Source: VRUE01 sp963702955
GTDB taxonomy: Bacteria > Actinomycetota > Thermoleophilia > Solirubrobacterales > 70-9
Assembly (NCBI GenBank): GCA_963702955.1
Contig: OY969774.1
Span: 372,001 to 436,000 of the forward strand
DNA: 64,000 nt
Direction of reading: 5' to 3'
This document shows, piece after piece, positions 8,530 to 15,054 of this stretch (within the stretch, counting starts at the first letter, position 1; each line of letters begins with the position of its first letter). Below the pieces are notes generated by a model. It was not told the origin of the DNA. It ran no database searches and saw nothing but the letters and a program-made list of their open reading frames with translations. The position numbers and the translations under genes are program-made.

Positions 8530-8572
8530 GAGGAGCCGCAAACCAGCTTGGCAGGCAGGTTTGCGGCTCCTC
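8530..8572. repeat. Perfect 15-bp inverted repeat behind degenerate tRNA-Trp
   Basis: Arms GAGGAGCCGCAAACC (8530-8544) and GGTTTGCGGCTCCTC (8558-8572) are perfectly complementary with a 13-nt loop. It could end transcription from the tRNA-like copy, or be part of an integration site. There is no T tract. Confidence 0.6.
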
Positions 8573-8592
8573 CGCTGGGATTCGTCGGTAGG

Positions 8593-8700
8593 TCAACGCG
8601 AGTCAGCGAAGGTCAGAAAAAGGCTGCTTTTGACCCCTTTCGTTCCCCCGACGTTCCCCCGAGGGCCTTTGAAGCGGTCTTTGATCTTGCGATAGCCGGC
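8593..8700 (-). pseudogene. Possible integrase C-terminal scrap
   Basis: On the minus strand the frame reads GNVGGTKGVKSS before its stop. The matching DNA, two CGTTCCCCC-type blocks and CGAGG, recurs imperfectly at 13055-13082 next to the intact tRNA-Trp. The motif reminds me of the C-terminal ends of actinobacterial tyrosine integrases, which are encoded beside tRNA attachment sites. That is recall rather than a search result. No catalytic part of an integrase is present here. Confidence 0.3.
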
Positions 8701-8863
8701 GCTTGGTGTCTCGCGCGAGGCTAAAGCGCGGTGGGGGCGGTCAAGGGCGACGGCTCGTCCCTTACCTCCCGTGTCCCCAGTCTCGCTCCGGCTTTGGCTC
8801 ACAACCACGCCACTGGCTCCGGTCCCGTCGGGCGACTCGCAGCGTCTCCCTCAGCCACCGCCC

Positions 8864-9130
8864 TCACCCGCCGCGCCCCGGCAAGCTGAACGCCCCCAGC
8901 ACCGTGCTCCCCGGCGACCACCCGATCCCCTCGATCAGCGCCTCGATCGGGATCTCAAGCGCCCCGGCCAGCTTGATGATCGTGTCGATTCGCGGCAACC
9001 GCTGGCCCCGCTCCAGCATGCTGACCTCGGTGCGGTGCAGCGAGGCCATCACGCCGAGCTTTTCCTGGGAGAGCCCGGCCCGCTTGCGGGCGCGGGCGAG
9101 GTTCTCGCCGATCTGAGCCGCGACATCCAT
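8864..9130 (-). CDS. Xre-family HTH regulator
   Basis: This 88-residue protein is one compact Cro/cI-type HTH domain: MDVAAQIGENLARARKRAG leads into LSQEKLGVMASLHRTEVSML, then LERGQRLPRIDTIIKLAGAL. A short C-terminal stretch (IEGIGWSPGS) follows. Its ATG overlaps the stop of the upstream paralogue by one base (TGATG), so both form one operon. Paralogy with that gene is plain from the shared LHRTEV..LERG..PRIDT string. It is probably a small DNA-binding repressor; the target is unknown. Confidence 0.85.
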   Translation of the reverse strand: MDVAAQIGENLARARKRAGLSQEKLGVMASLHRTEVSMLERGQRLPRIDTIIKLAGALEIPIEALIEGIGWSPGSTVLGAFSLPGRGG

Positions 9131-9363
9131 CAGCCCGCCTCCGAGGCGGGACCGCTCTCGGAGACGTCGAAGCCACCGCTGGCGATTCGGGCGGCATTCC
9201 AGGCGATGCCCTCCAGCAGCGCTTCCGGGGTGACCTCCAAGGCGCTGGCGAGTTTGACCAGCGTGTCGATCCGCGGCTTGCGCTCGCCCCGCTCCAGGAT
9301 GCCGACCTCCGTTCTGTGCAGTCCGGCCGCAAAGCCCAGGGAACACAGACCTGATATATACAT
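9130..9363 (-). CDS. Xre-family HTH regulator, N-terminally shortened
   Basis: Residues 9-60 (LGFAAGLHRTEVGILERGER..PRIDTLVKLASALEVTPEALL) match the downstream Xre paralogue, but the first HTH helices are missing. The frame opens with MYISGLCS where relatives have about 15 more residues (GENLRRARERAGLSQEE type). The start lies inside an imperfect palindrome, CTGATATATACATCAG (9351-9366). The gene may have lost its 5' end in a rearrangement and may no longer bind DNA normally. It precedes, and overlaps by one base, the intact paralogue. Confidence 0.6.
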   Translation of the reverse strand: MYISGLCSLGFAAGLHRTEVGILERGERKPRIDTLVKLASALEVTPEALLEGIAWNAARIASGGFDVSESGPASEAG

Positions 9364-9420
9364 CAGGTACGCAGATCATCACGCTGAACGGCACTGCATC
9401 TGAGAACGTGGGCGGGGCGA

Positions 9421-9651
9421 ATGCGACCCTCGAGCCGTCCCCAACCCGACCTTGGCGCCGCGATCCGCGAGCTGCGCCGTAAGAACGGTTTCACGCAAGA
9501 CGTCCTCGCGGCCACTGCCGGCACGTCAACGCGCACCCTCGCTCTGATCGAGAGCGGCAACGCCAACCCGACCTGGGCGACCGTGCGCGACATCGCCGAT
9601 GCACTCGGCGTGACCGTGGCCGAGTTGGCCAAGGCGGCGGAAAAGACCTAG
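9421..9651 (+). CDS. Xre-family HTH regulator
   Basis: A complete 76-residue Cro/cI-type protein: DLGAAIRELRRKNGFTQDVL, then AATAGTSTRTLALIESGNAN, then PTWATVRDIADALGVTVAEL. It is divergent from the two minus-strand Xre genes, with about 57 nt between them, a usual arrangement for mutually regulating repressors on mobile DNA. A truncated relative with the same NPTW.TVR..A.ALGV..A.LAKAAEK ending lies at 24828-24974. ATG 9421 is the first start in frame. Confidence 0.8.
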   Translation: MRPSSRPQPDLGAAIRELRRKNGFTQDVLAATAGTSTRTLALIESGNANPTWATVRDIADALGVTVAELAKAAEKT

Positions 9652-9706
9652 CGTTTGCCAGAGCGGTGTACCTATGCCCACATCGCCCGGGGATAGCGGC
9701 AATCTC

Positions 9707-10108
9707 CTACTTGCCGCGTCCACTACGGCGCAGCTCGTCCGCAAACGTCGGTCCGGGGCGTGGCTTATCGACCTTTACGCTCAGCATCAGGCAGCCGGTC
9801 TCATGCTGATCTGCGAAGTAAACCGAAATGTCGTCTCCCAGGATTCCCGTGATTCCCGTATTTCTCACAAATACGATCTCGTCGGGCAGCCAGGCCAGAT
9901 CGAGCGGAATCTCGCCGATGAGATACAGGTGCTGTTTGCCCCGCCGTTCCTTCAGCCGGCTCCGCTTCAGCTCTCCTGAACTGCTGAGCACACTTTGCGT
10001 GGTCACCACGATGTCGCTCCAGTTCAGCTCTGCAGTGACCGTCGCCCCGCAGTGGCTGTCTAGCCACCTTCGCACTTTGCGGCAGTTGGGGTTGGAAGTC
10101 GCAGCCAT
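9707..10108 (-). CDS. Hypothetical protein near winged-helix locus A
   Basis: A 133-residue protein I do not recognise. It starts MAATSNPNCRKVRRWLDSHC and has an alternating strand/turn pattern in its middle (GKQHLYLIGEIPLDLAWLPD, then EIVFVRNTGITGILGDDISV) with a charged C-terminus. It is the last gene in the minus-strand run that begins with the 19-residue peptide at 11189, separated by 65 nt from the gene before it. There are no membrane segments and no known motif. Coding is likely from the regular hydrophobic pattern and from the lack of a competing frame. Confidence 0.55.
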   Translation of the reverse strand: MAATSNPNCRKVRRWLDSHCGATVTAELNWSDIVVTTQSVLSSSGELKRSRLKERRGKQHLYLIGEIPLDLAWLPDEIVFVRNTGITGILGDDISVYFADQHETGCLMLSVKVDKPRPGPTFADELRRSGRGK

Positions 10109-10173
10109 CTCTACCTCCTGTGTCGATTGCGAATTCTTCAGAGCCTCGGGCGGCAGAAAGGCCTAGCGGTCGC

Positions 10174-10422
10174 CTACCGGACCTCGCCCGCAACCCGGTA
10201 GCGCCGAACCGTGATCCCGCGCACCCGCCGGGGGTCGATCGCCTCGATGACGCCCTCCGACACCAGTCGCCTCAGGCGACCCAGCAGCATCGTCGGGTCG
10301 AACACGCCCCCGAAGACGTGCGTCAGCTCGGCTGCTGTCAACGGCCCGATCCAGCGCAGCGCATCTACGATCGCCACTTCGATCGGGTCCGCCGTCCGCC
10401 ACCAGTCGTACGCGGCGATCAC
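10174..10422 (-). CDS. Small winged-helix-like protein
   Basis: The 82-residue product looks like a winged helix: ADPIEVAIVDALRWIGPLTA (helix 1), AAELTHVFGGVFDPTMLLGR (helix-turn-helix), then LRRLVSEGVIEAIDPRRVRG with a closing strand TVRRYRVAG. Its ATG overlaps the stop of the upstream 88-residue gene by 4 nt. It is the third of three overlapping small DNA-binding-type genes and differs from both. Function is unknown; the fold is inferred from the pattern only. Confidence 0.6.
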   Translation of the reverse strand: MIAAYDWWRTADPIEVAIVDALRWIGPLTAAELTHVFGGVFDPTMLLGRLRRLVSEGVIEAIDPRRVRGITVRRYRVAGEVR

Positions 10423-10685
10423 GACGATCCCATGAGAGCGACGTAGCGCAGCACCGCCTGGGTCGGTTCCACGAGCTGCTCGTCATTGCGGTAGCGGACC
10501 AGGCCCGACGCCCTCAGACTGCGGATCGCCTCGGCAGCGGTCTCGACCTCCCGCTCGTCTTCAGGGTCGCCGACGATCCGCAGTGACATCTCCTCGACCG
10601 TCAGCCGCTGGGGATACAGGCGAAGGATCTCTTCCAAAACCGCGCGCTCGACGAGCTCGGGGTCGTACTTGGTCGAATCGTTCAC
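10419..10685 (-). CDS. 88-residue winged-helix family protein, locus A copy
   Basis: It reads YDPELVERAVLEEILRLYPQ, then RLTVEEMSLRIVGDPEDERE, then VETAAEAIRSLRASGLVRYR. This is clearly paralogous to the protein at 23292-23573 (DPEHVARAVLEEVLRLHPQ.., RLTVNELSLRI.DDPED.., LRASGLIRYRND). The pattern of helix, HTH and a short wing ending in VRYRNDEQLVE fits a winged-helix DNA-binding protein. Starts and stops overlap both neighbours by 4 nt, so it belongs to a coupled three-gene operon. The pairing of this family with a second small winged-helix protein in both loci suggests a shared job. Confidence 0.75.
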   Translation of the reverse strand: MNDSTKYDPELVERAVLEEILRLYPQRLTVEEMSLRIVGDPEDEREVETAAEAIRSLRASGLVRYRNDEQLVEPTQAVLRYVALMGSS

Positions 10686-10993
10686 AGCCTCGGCCGCTTC
10701 ACCAGGCGATAGGAAGGTTGTCCCATCGGGCCGCGAGCATGCCCGTCGCCCTCCGGCGTCACAGCGCCGAGTTTGTGGAGGCGCCGGAGGTGACGTTCTA
10801 TCCGCAGCCCGCTTCGTTGGGCGGCAAAGACCCGAAGAAGGTCGATTGCCGAGAGCGGCAGGTCGATCCAGAGCAGAGCTTCGATGATCTCCACCTGGAC
10901 GGGATGCAGAACGCGCGCAACCAGCGCGCCCCAGCAGAAATCGTCGGCCTGTTCTCCCTCGCCCTGTGCCATCCGCCGACAGAGTAGGCGCAC
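10682..10993 (-). CDS. Winged-helix protein, first gene of locus A operon
   Basis: A 103-residue protein. VARVLHPVQVEIIEALLWID, LPLSAIDLLRVFAAQRSGLR and a turn into IERHLRRLHKLGAVTPEGDG give the helix, HTH and wing of an ArsR/MarR-sized winged helix; PSYRLVKRPRL closes the wing. An internal ATG at residue 8 is an equally good start. It is the first full-size gene after the 19-residue peptide gene and its hairpin on the same strand, and its stop overlaps the next start. Locus B has an analogous small winged-helix gene (23012-23290) before its 88-residue-family gene. Confidence 0.65.
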   Translation of the reverse strand: MRLLCRRMAQGEGEQADDFCWGALVARVLHPVQVEIIEALLWIDLPLSAIDLLRVFAAQRSGLRIERHLRRLHKLGAVTPEGDGHARGPMGQPSYRLVKRPRL

Positions 10994-11067
10994 CGAACCG
11001 TCCCGATTAGTGCGTGTTCTACCAGCAAACGCCAGTTGCTCATCGAACTAGGGTCTGATAGCGCGCA

Positions 11068-11112
11068 TGGGCCGAGCTCCCAGTCACCAGAGCGCTCGGG
11101 ATGCTCGGCCCA
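11068..11112 (-). terminator. Long hairpin downstream of 19-residue peptide gene A
   Basis: Arms TGGGCCGAGC (11068-11077) and GCTCGGCCCA (11103-11112) are perfectly complementary. The stem extends by four more pairs (TCCC/GGGA) past a single bulged base. It begins 18 nt after the peptide stop and precedes the winged-helix operon by about 75 nt. No T tract follows, so it could be a processing or attenuation structure rather than a simple terminator. Confidence 0.55.
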
Positions 11113-11129
11113 CGCGGTGTGACGCGGAA

Positions 11130-11189
11130 TCAGCCGACCTTCGTGACGGACACGGCCGGTAGGGCCGCTTGGGTTGCTGCGAGCTTCAT
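11130..11189 (-). CDS. 19-residue peptide A (MKLAATQAALPAVSVTKVG)
   Basis: A short frame with an A/G-rich ribosome site (AGGAAGGGGGTGAG, about 3 nt before ATG). It has the same length as peptide B at 21931-21990 (MVLKTEQAVTPMLHIVKNG) and an ungapped match at M1, L3, Q7, A8, P11, K17 and G19. Both end K-x-G-stop, both lie divergent from a gene of the same winged-helix family, and both are followed by a strong hairpin. It has no signal peptide and no Cys. It may be a signalling peptide, a leader peptide for the operon behind it, or a tiny toxin. The match in a second locus is the main reason to believe in it. Confidence 0.6.
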   Translation of the reverse strand: MKLAATQAALPAVSVTKVG

Positions 11190-11209
11190 CTTCTCACCCC
11201 CTTCCTAGG

Positions 11210-11233
11210 TTTACTAAGAATCCTCTGAGTAAA
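11210..11233. promoter_or_regulatory. Inverted repeat in divergent promoter region A
   Basis: TTTACT (11210-11215) and AGTAAA (11228-11233) form an inverted repeat in an AT-richer patch between the divergent peptide and winged-helix genes. It may be an operator for the neighbouring winged-helix protein. The spacing and sequence differ from the repeat in locus B. Confidence 0.35.
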
Positions 11234-11333
11234 GCCCCGAGGGGAAGGGTTTAGAGAATTGTTCGGTTTCCTTTGGATAACCGCTTAGACTTCACCGCGT
11301 TTAGCGAGGCGGAAAGCAGTCGAGGAGAGTCGC

Positions 11334-12575
11334 GTGGCAGCCAAAGTCTGGATCGGCGTCAAGTCTCGGGCGGCGCACCTGCGTCGCCTCTCGGTTGTCT
11401 TTGCCATCGAGCTTCGGCTGAAGATCGTCACCGAGCTCTACATGCGGGAAATGAGCCCCAAGCAGTTCTTCGAGGAGTTCGGCGGCGGTACGCTTTCCCG
11501 CGTCTCCAAGAACTTCAGACGCCTTGAGGAGGAGGGCTGGCTCAGGTGCGTCCGAATCGAGGGGCCGGGGGGTGACCGTCGCGGCGCGGAAGAGCGCTTC
11601 TTTCGGGCAACCGAACTCGCCTACTTCGATGATGACACTTGGGCGCTGCTGCCGTATTCCCTGCGAGTCGCTTTCAGTTGGAGCGCCTTCAAGCAGATCG
11701 CAAAGCGGCTGCGCGAAGCGATAGAGGCGCTGGCTTTCGAGGGGGGGCTGAATAGCCACCTCGCCTGCAAGCAGCTACTACTCGATCAGCTCGGCTGGGA
11801 ACGGATCATGCACGCCGTCGAGGCTGAGTTCGTGTCCCTCTTCGAGGAGCAAGACGACGCCAGGCTTCGCGCCTGCCATTCCGGGGAGGAGTTGTTTCGG
11901 GCGAATGTCGTTTTGTTCGCGTTTGAGTCACCGGAGACGGCTGACACGCGGGTTGGACCAAGCCTGGTCGAGCAGAGCAGCGAGCCCTTGGCCCCGCTCC
12001 CGGTGCGCCTCTCAAAAGCCTTCGCCGACGAGCTGTGCATGCAGATCATTGAGCAGGCGAACCTGCGGGAAATAAGCGCGAAACTGTTTTACACCGAGGT
12101 CGGCGGAGACTCTCTGTCCGGCATCAGCCGCCGCTTCAAAATGCTGGAGAACATCGGCTTGCTGAAGAAGGTCGGCGAAAAAACGGGCGGCCAACGCCGC
12201 GGCGCGGTCGAGAAGTTCTACCGAGCTGCGGGACCCGCGATCCTCGACAATGATGGCCCCTGGGACGAAGTGCCGGACTCGCTCAAGGGGACGGATGCTT
12301 GGAGGACTTTCGAGTACGTTTCCGAGCAGGTCAAAGAGGCGATGAGGGCGGGGACCTTCGACGCGCGCGACGACCGATATCTCGCCTGGTCGCTTCTTAG
12401 TCTGGACCGGCAGGGAATGGCGAACGCCACCGCCAGGAACGAGGCGTTGTTCGCACTCGCTCTCAAGGAGGATGAGCGCACGAAGGACCGCGTAAGGAAA
12501 TCCGGTGAGAAGCTGGCGACGATGACGATCGCGCTCGCCGCGTTTGAATCTCCGATGGAGGCAAAGGAACCCTAA
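11334..12575 (+). CDS. Tandem-duplicated winged-helix regulator (two copies in one chain)
   Basis: The 413-residue protein contains the same unit twice, at about residues 22-200 and 222-405. Each has an HTH (ELRLKIVTELYMREMSPKQF; then ELCMQIIEQANLREISAKLF), a wing ending in RRGA.E.F(F/Y)RA, a helical stretch and a closing T/V-ALAAFESP-like strand. The locus B protein at 22182-23015 has a single such unit. Nearest fold parallels are PadR/MarR-type winged helices, but I do not know the family. Both units in one chain would let a monomer occupy both half-sites. It is divergent from peptide A with about 144 nt between them. GTG 11334 is the start used. Confidence 0.75.
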   Translation: MAAKVWIGVKSRAAHLRRLSVVFAIELRLKIVTELYMREMSPKQFFEEFGGGTLSRVSKNFRRLEEEGWLRCVRIEGPGGDRRGAEERFFRATELAYFDDDTWALLPYSLRVAFSWSAFKQIAKRLREAIEALAFEGGLNSHLACKQLLLDQLGWERIMHAVEAEFVSLFEEQDDARLRACHSGEELFRANVVLFAFESPETADTRVGPSLVEQSSEPLAPLPVRLSKAFADELCMQIIEQANLREISAKLFYTEVGGDSLSGISRRFKMLENIGLLKKVGEKTGGQRRGAVEKFYRAAGPAILDNDGPWDEVPDSLKGTDAWRTFEYVSEQVKEAMRAGTFDARDDRYLAWSLLSLDRQGMANATARNEALFALALKEDERTKDRVRKSGEKLATMTIALAAFESPMEAKEP

Positions 12576-13115
12576 AAGAGGGTGCTTTACTTCGCCTGAA
12601 GGCTGTGAACGAAGCGCCGTGAAGCCGTAGGGTGTCGCTGGACTGAGGTTCCGTGGTTTCATCAGGGTCGTCCTCCCAATAGACCCTGCACGAAGCTCCT
12701 CAGTTCGGCGTGCAGGCGGGGGCGGGCGAGGCCAGACTGGGGCGGCCCGTCCCCGATTCTTCGGTGCGTAGGGTTGAGAGCCGCAGGTGACGGTGACGCC
12801 ACCAGCAACGGCCAAGGGTGCCCAACGTTGGTGAATCGGACGCCGTTGACAAGGTGCGAAAGTGCGAGAGTGCGTTTGACGAGGGGCTGGAATCGTGGCG
12901 GTCTACGAAGACAGCGGCCAGCTCCACGGCACTCTTGTGCGGGAAGAGTCGCCTGACGCCGAGGGTAGATCGGATGTCGTCGAAGCCGGGCCAGCGCAAA
13001 ACCTGCGAAATCTTCGCCGCGTAGTCGACCCGATTTCAGATTCCGCCCGAGTTTCGTTCCCCCCTACGTTCCCCCGAGGACCGGCTCGATTAGGATTTGG
13101 CTCTGCAGCGCCCCC
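12576..13115. other. No gene seen
   Basis: About 540 bases between the duplicated winged-helix gene and tRNA-Trp. Frames here are short and look like noise. The only recognisable element is the CGTTCCCCC-type pair of blocks at 13055-13082, which resembles 8636-8662 and on the minus strand reads RGNVGGN, a possible integrase C-terminal scrap. Confidence 0.6.
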
Positions 13116-13187
13116 GGGGGAGTGAGTTAACGGCTATGCGCACGGTCTCCAAAACCGTGAATCCGGGTTCGAATCCCGGCTCCCCCG
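13116..13187 (+). tRNA. tRNA-Trp(CCA)
   Basis: 72 nt: acceptor GGGGGAG/CTCCCCC, anticodon stem ACGGT/ACCGT with loop CTCCAAA (anticodon CCA), T-arm CCGGG-TTCGAAT-CCCGG, G as discriminator, no encoded CCA. The D-arm is weakly paired. A degenerate partial copy lies at 8440-8512. Confidence 0.9.
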
Positions 13188-13193
13188 TGCCCT

Positions 13194-14696
13194 TCAATCT
13201 CCAAGCTCGAGTTCGCTCCACTCGCGTTCCTGCTCCGAGCGCAGGCCGCGCAGCGAAAGCGCGTCGTCCAGACCGTCGATCAGCAGATCGACGAGCCCGG
13301 GATCGAAATGAGAGCCTCTGCCGTCGCGGATGATCTTCACCGCCTCCGCCACCGGCAGCGCCGGCCGGTAGCAGCGGTCGCTCAGCAGGGCGTCGAAGAC
13401 ATCGGCGACGGCGGTGATCCGTCCCTCGAGGGGAATCTCCTCCCCGGCCATGCAGAGGGGGTATCCGGCGCCGTCGTAGCGTTCGTGATGGGTCAGGGCG
13501 ATGGTCGCGGCGATGCGCAGCAGCTTGCTTTCGGAGCCGGCGAGGATCTCGTGGCCGATCACCGTGTGGCGCTCCATCTCCTCGCGCTCCGCGACGGTCA
13601 GGGGCCCGGGCTTGCGGAGGATGTCTTCGGAGGTGCCGATCTTCCCCACGTCGTGCATCGGAGATGCCTCGCGCAGCAGCCGGACGAACTCGGCATCGAG
13701 CTCCAGCCGGCTTCCCAAGAAGGCGGCGATCCCCGCCATGCGGGTCACGTGCTGCCCGGTGGAGTAGTCGTGAAACTCGATCGCTTTGGCGAGCCGCTCC
13801 ACGGTCTCCAGGCGGGAGGACCGCAACTCGCCGATCGCCCGCTGCTGGGCGGCCGTCATCTCGTCGCGCAGCCGTATCGCCTCCTTCTCGGCGGTGACGT
13901 CGGTGGAGATGCCGCAGACAGCGGTGGCTTGCCCGCTCTCGTCGAGGAGGGGGAACTTGACCGTCTTGAAGGTCCGCTCGACGCCGCCGATCGCACGCGT
14001 CTCCTCAGCCTCGTGCGTCGTTCCCTCCCTGAGGACCCGGCGATCGACGAGGCGGGTCCGCTCCAGCGCGCTCGGGGGCATGATCGCCTCGTCGGTTCGA
14101 CCGATCAGCCGGCCGCTCCCCAGTCCCGCCAGCTCGTCTCCCTGGGCGTTTGCGAAGACGTATCGATAGGAGTCGTCCTTGACGAAGATCGGCATCGGCG
14201 CCGTCTCGATGATCGTCTGCAGCCGCTCCTCCAGATTGCGGCGGTGCGCTCTCTCGGAGATTTCCAGTTCGCGTCGGCGCAGGGCGTTCATCGCCGTGAT
14301 CAGCAGTTGCCCGGGCCAGAACGGCTTCACCAGGTAGCCGTGAACGCCGTGGCCTCCGAAGCCGAAGGCCGTTCTTGCGATCTTCGGGTCGTATTCGCCG
14401 GTTACCAAGACCACCGCGATGTCGGGGTGCTCTTCGGTGATCTCCTCCGCCAGGACCAATCCCGGCTCCCCGAGCATCTCGATGTCACAGAGGGCGAGAT
14501 GGAAGGTCTCGTTTGCGAGCTTCTCGCGAGCTTGATCGATGTCGGTAGCGAATTCGCACCGGTACGGGTCTCCCAGCGCATCGCCGATCAACCGCAGCAT
14601 CTCGGGCTGATCGTTGGTCACCAAGACGCGGGCCAGCCCTGGCTGTGCCGTCGAACTGGTAGTGCCGGGTCCCGCTATGCCGTTCGTAGTGCCCAC
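13194..14696 (-). CDS. Response regulator with PAS and HD-GYP domains (c-di-GMP phosphodiesterase)
   Basis: The 500-residue protein has a receiver domain (residues 21-135, phospho-acceptor Asp in LCDIEML near 70), a PAS domain (about 155-275, with IFVKDDSYRYVFANAQGDEL) and an HD-GYP domain (about 300-480). The metal/catalytic motifs HDVGKIG (near 347), a following HTVIGHEIL and HHERYDGAGYP (near 408) are intact. It should hydrolyse cyclic di-GMP under control of an unseen kinase. It ends 6 nt from tRNA-Trp. It is divergent from a c-di-GMP-I-like riboswitch candidate and a cell-surface gene, which links enzyme and target. Confidence 0.92.
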   Translation of the reverse strand: MGTTNGIAGPGTTSSTAQPGLARVLVTNDQPEMLRLIGDALGDPYRCEFATDIDQAREKLANETFHLALCDIEMLGEPGLVLAEEITEEHPDIAVVLVTGEYDPKIARTAFGFGGHGVHGYLVKPFWPGQLLITAMNALRRRELEISERAHRRNLEERLQTIIETAPMPIFVKDDSYRYVFANAQGDELAGLGSGRLIGRTDEAIMPPSALERTRLVDRRVLREGTTHEAEETRAIGGVERTFKTVKFPLLDESGQATAVCGISTDVTAEKEAIRLRDEMTAAQQRAIGELRSSRLETVERLAKAIEFHDYSTGQHVTRMAGIAAFLGSRLELDAEFVRLLREASPMHDVGKIGTSEDILRKPGPLTVAEREEMERHTVIGHEILAGSESKLLRIAATIALTHHERYDGAGYPLCMAGEEIPLEGRITAVADVFDALLSDRCYRPALPVAEAVKIIRDGRGSHFDPGLVDLLIDGLDDALSLRGLRSEQEREWSELELGD

Positions 14697-14845
14697 CGGC
14701 GCACCCCTCTAAGCCGGTTGATTACAGACAAACCTAGCGTTTTTCTCCCGATATATATTTTTTTATCGTTTTTTGAGAAATAAGACCCTTGTCTTCACCT
14801 CAGCACGACACCCACTTTGGCTGGGCGGGGAATTAAAGGTGCGGC

Positions 14846-14878
14846 GCTCTCGTGTCGATCCAGACCAGACACGAGAGC
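14846..14878 (+). promoter_or_regulatory. 11-bp hairpin upstream of riboswitch candidate
   Basis: GCTCTCGTGTC (14846-14856) and GACACGAGAGC (14868-14878) are perfectly complementary with an 11-nt loop. The hairpin sits about 20 nt before the riboswitch candidate and 175 nt before the ice-binding gene. It could be an operator or the 5' structure of the leader RNA. An AT-rich stretch at 14745-14785 probably holds the divergent promoters. Confidence 0.5.
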
Positions 14879-14888
14879 AGACCTTCTC

Positions 14889-14972
14889 GACTCAGGCACC
14901 CTCGTCGCGAGGCGGGTCCGCAGAGCCACGGGACTCCATCGGAGTTCGCCGGGCTACCGAAAGGACTGTCAC
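14889..14972 (+). ncRNA. Cyclic-di-GMP-I (GEMM-I)-like riboswitch candidate
   Basis: The segment shows a P2-like hairpin (CCTCG-TCG-CGAGG), then GGGTCCGCAGAGCCACGGG, a second hairpin (ACTCC-ATC-GGAGT) and GCCGGGCTACCG. This order and the GCA.AGCCACGGG...GCCGGG(T/C)TACCG strings match my memory of the GEMM-I consensus in actinobacteria. The context supports it: a c-di-GMP phosphodiesterase is divergent, and a surface adhesin plus a wall enzyme follow. I could not run a covariance model. The distance of about 80 nt to the ATG leaves room for an expression platform. Confidence 0.6.
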
Positions 14973-15054
14973 CGCCCCGATCGTCGTCAGCATCGGCCAT
15001 CGGCGGCGCCCAAGGAACGTTGTCCTGGCTGCTCGCTCATAAGGAAGGACGCAC

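Noticed and set aside
12012..12815. Minus-strand frame opposite the duplicated winged-helix gene
   Set aside because: The plus-strand frame shows an internal repeat and a second-locus homologue, so the minus frame is a shadow.
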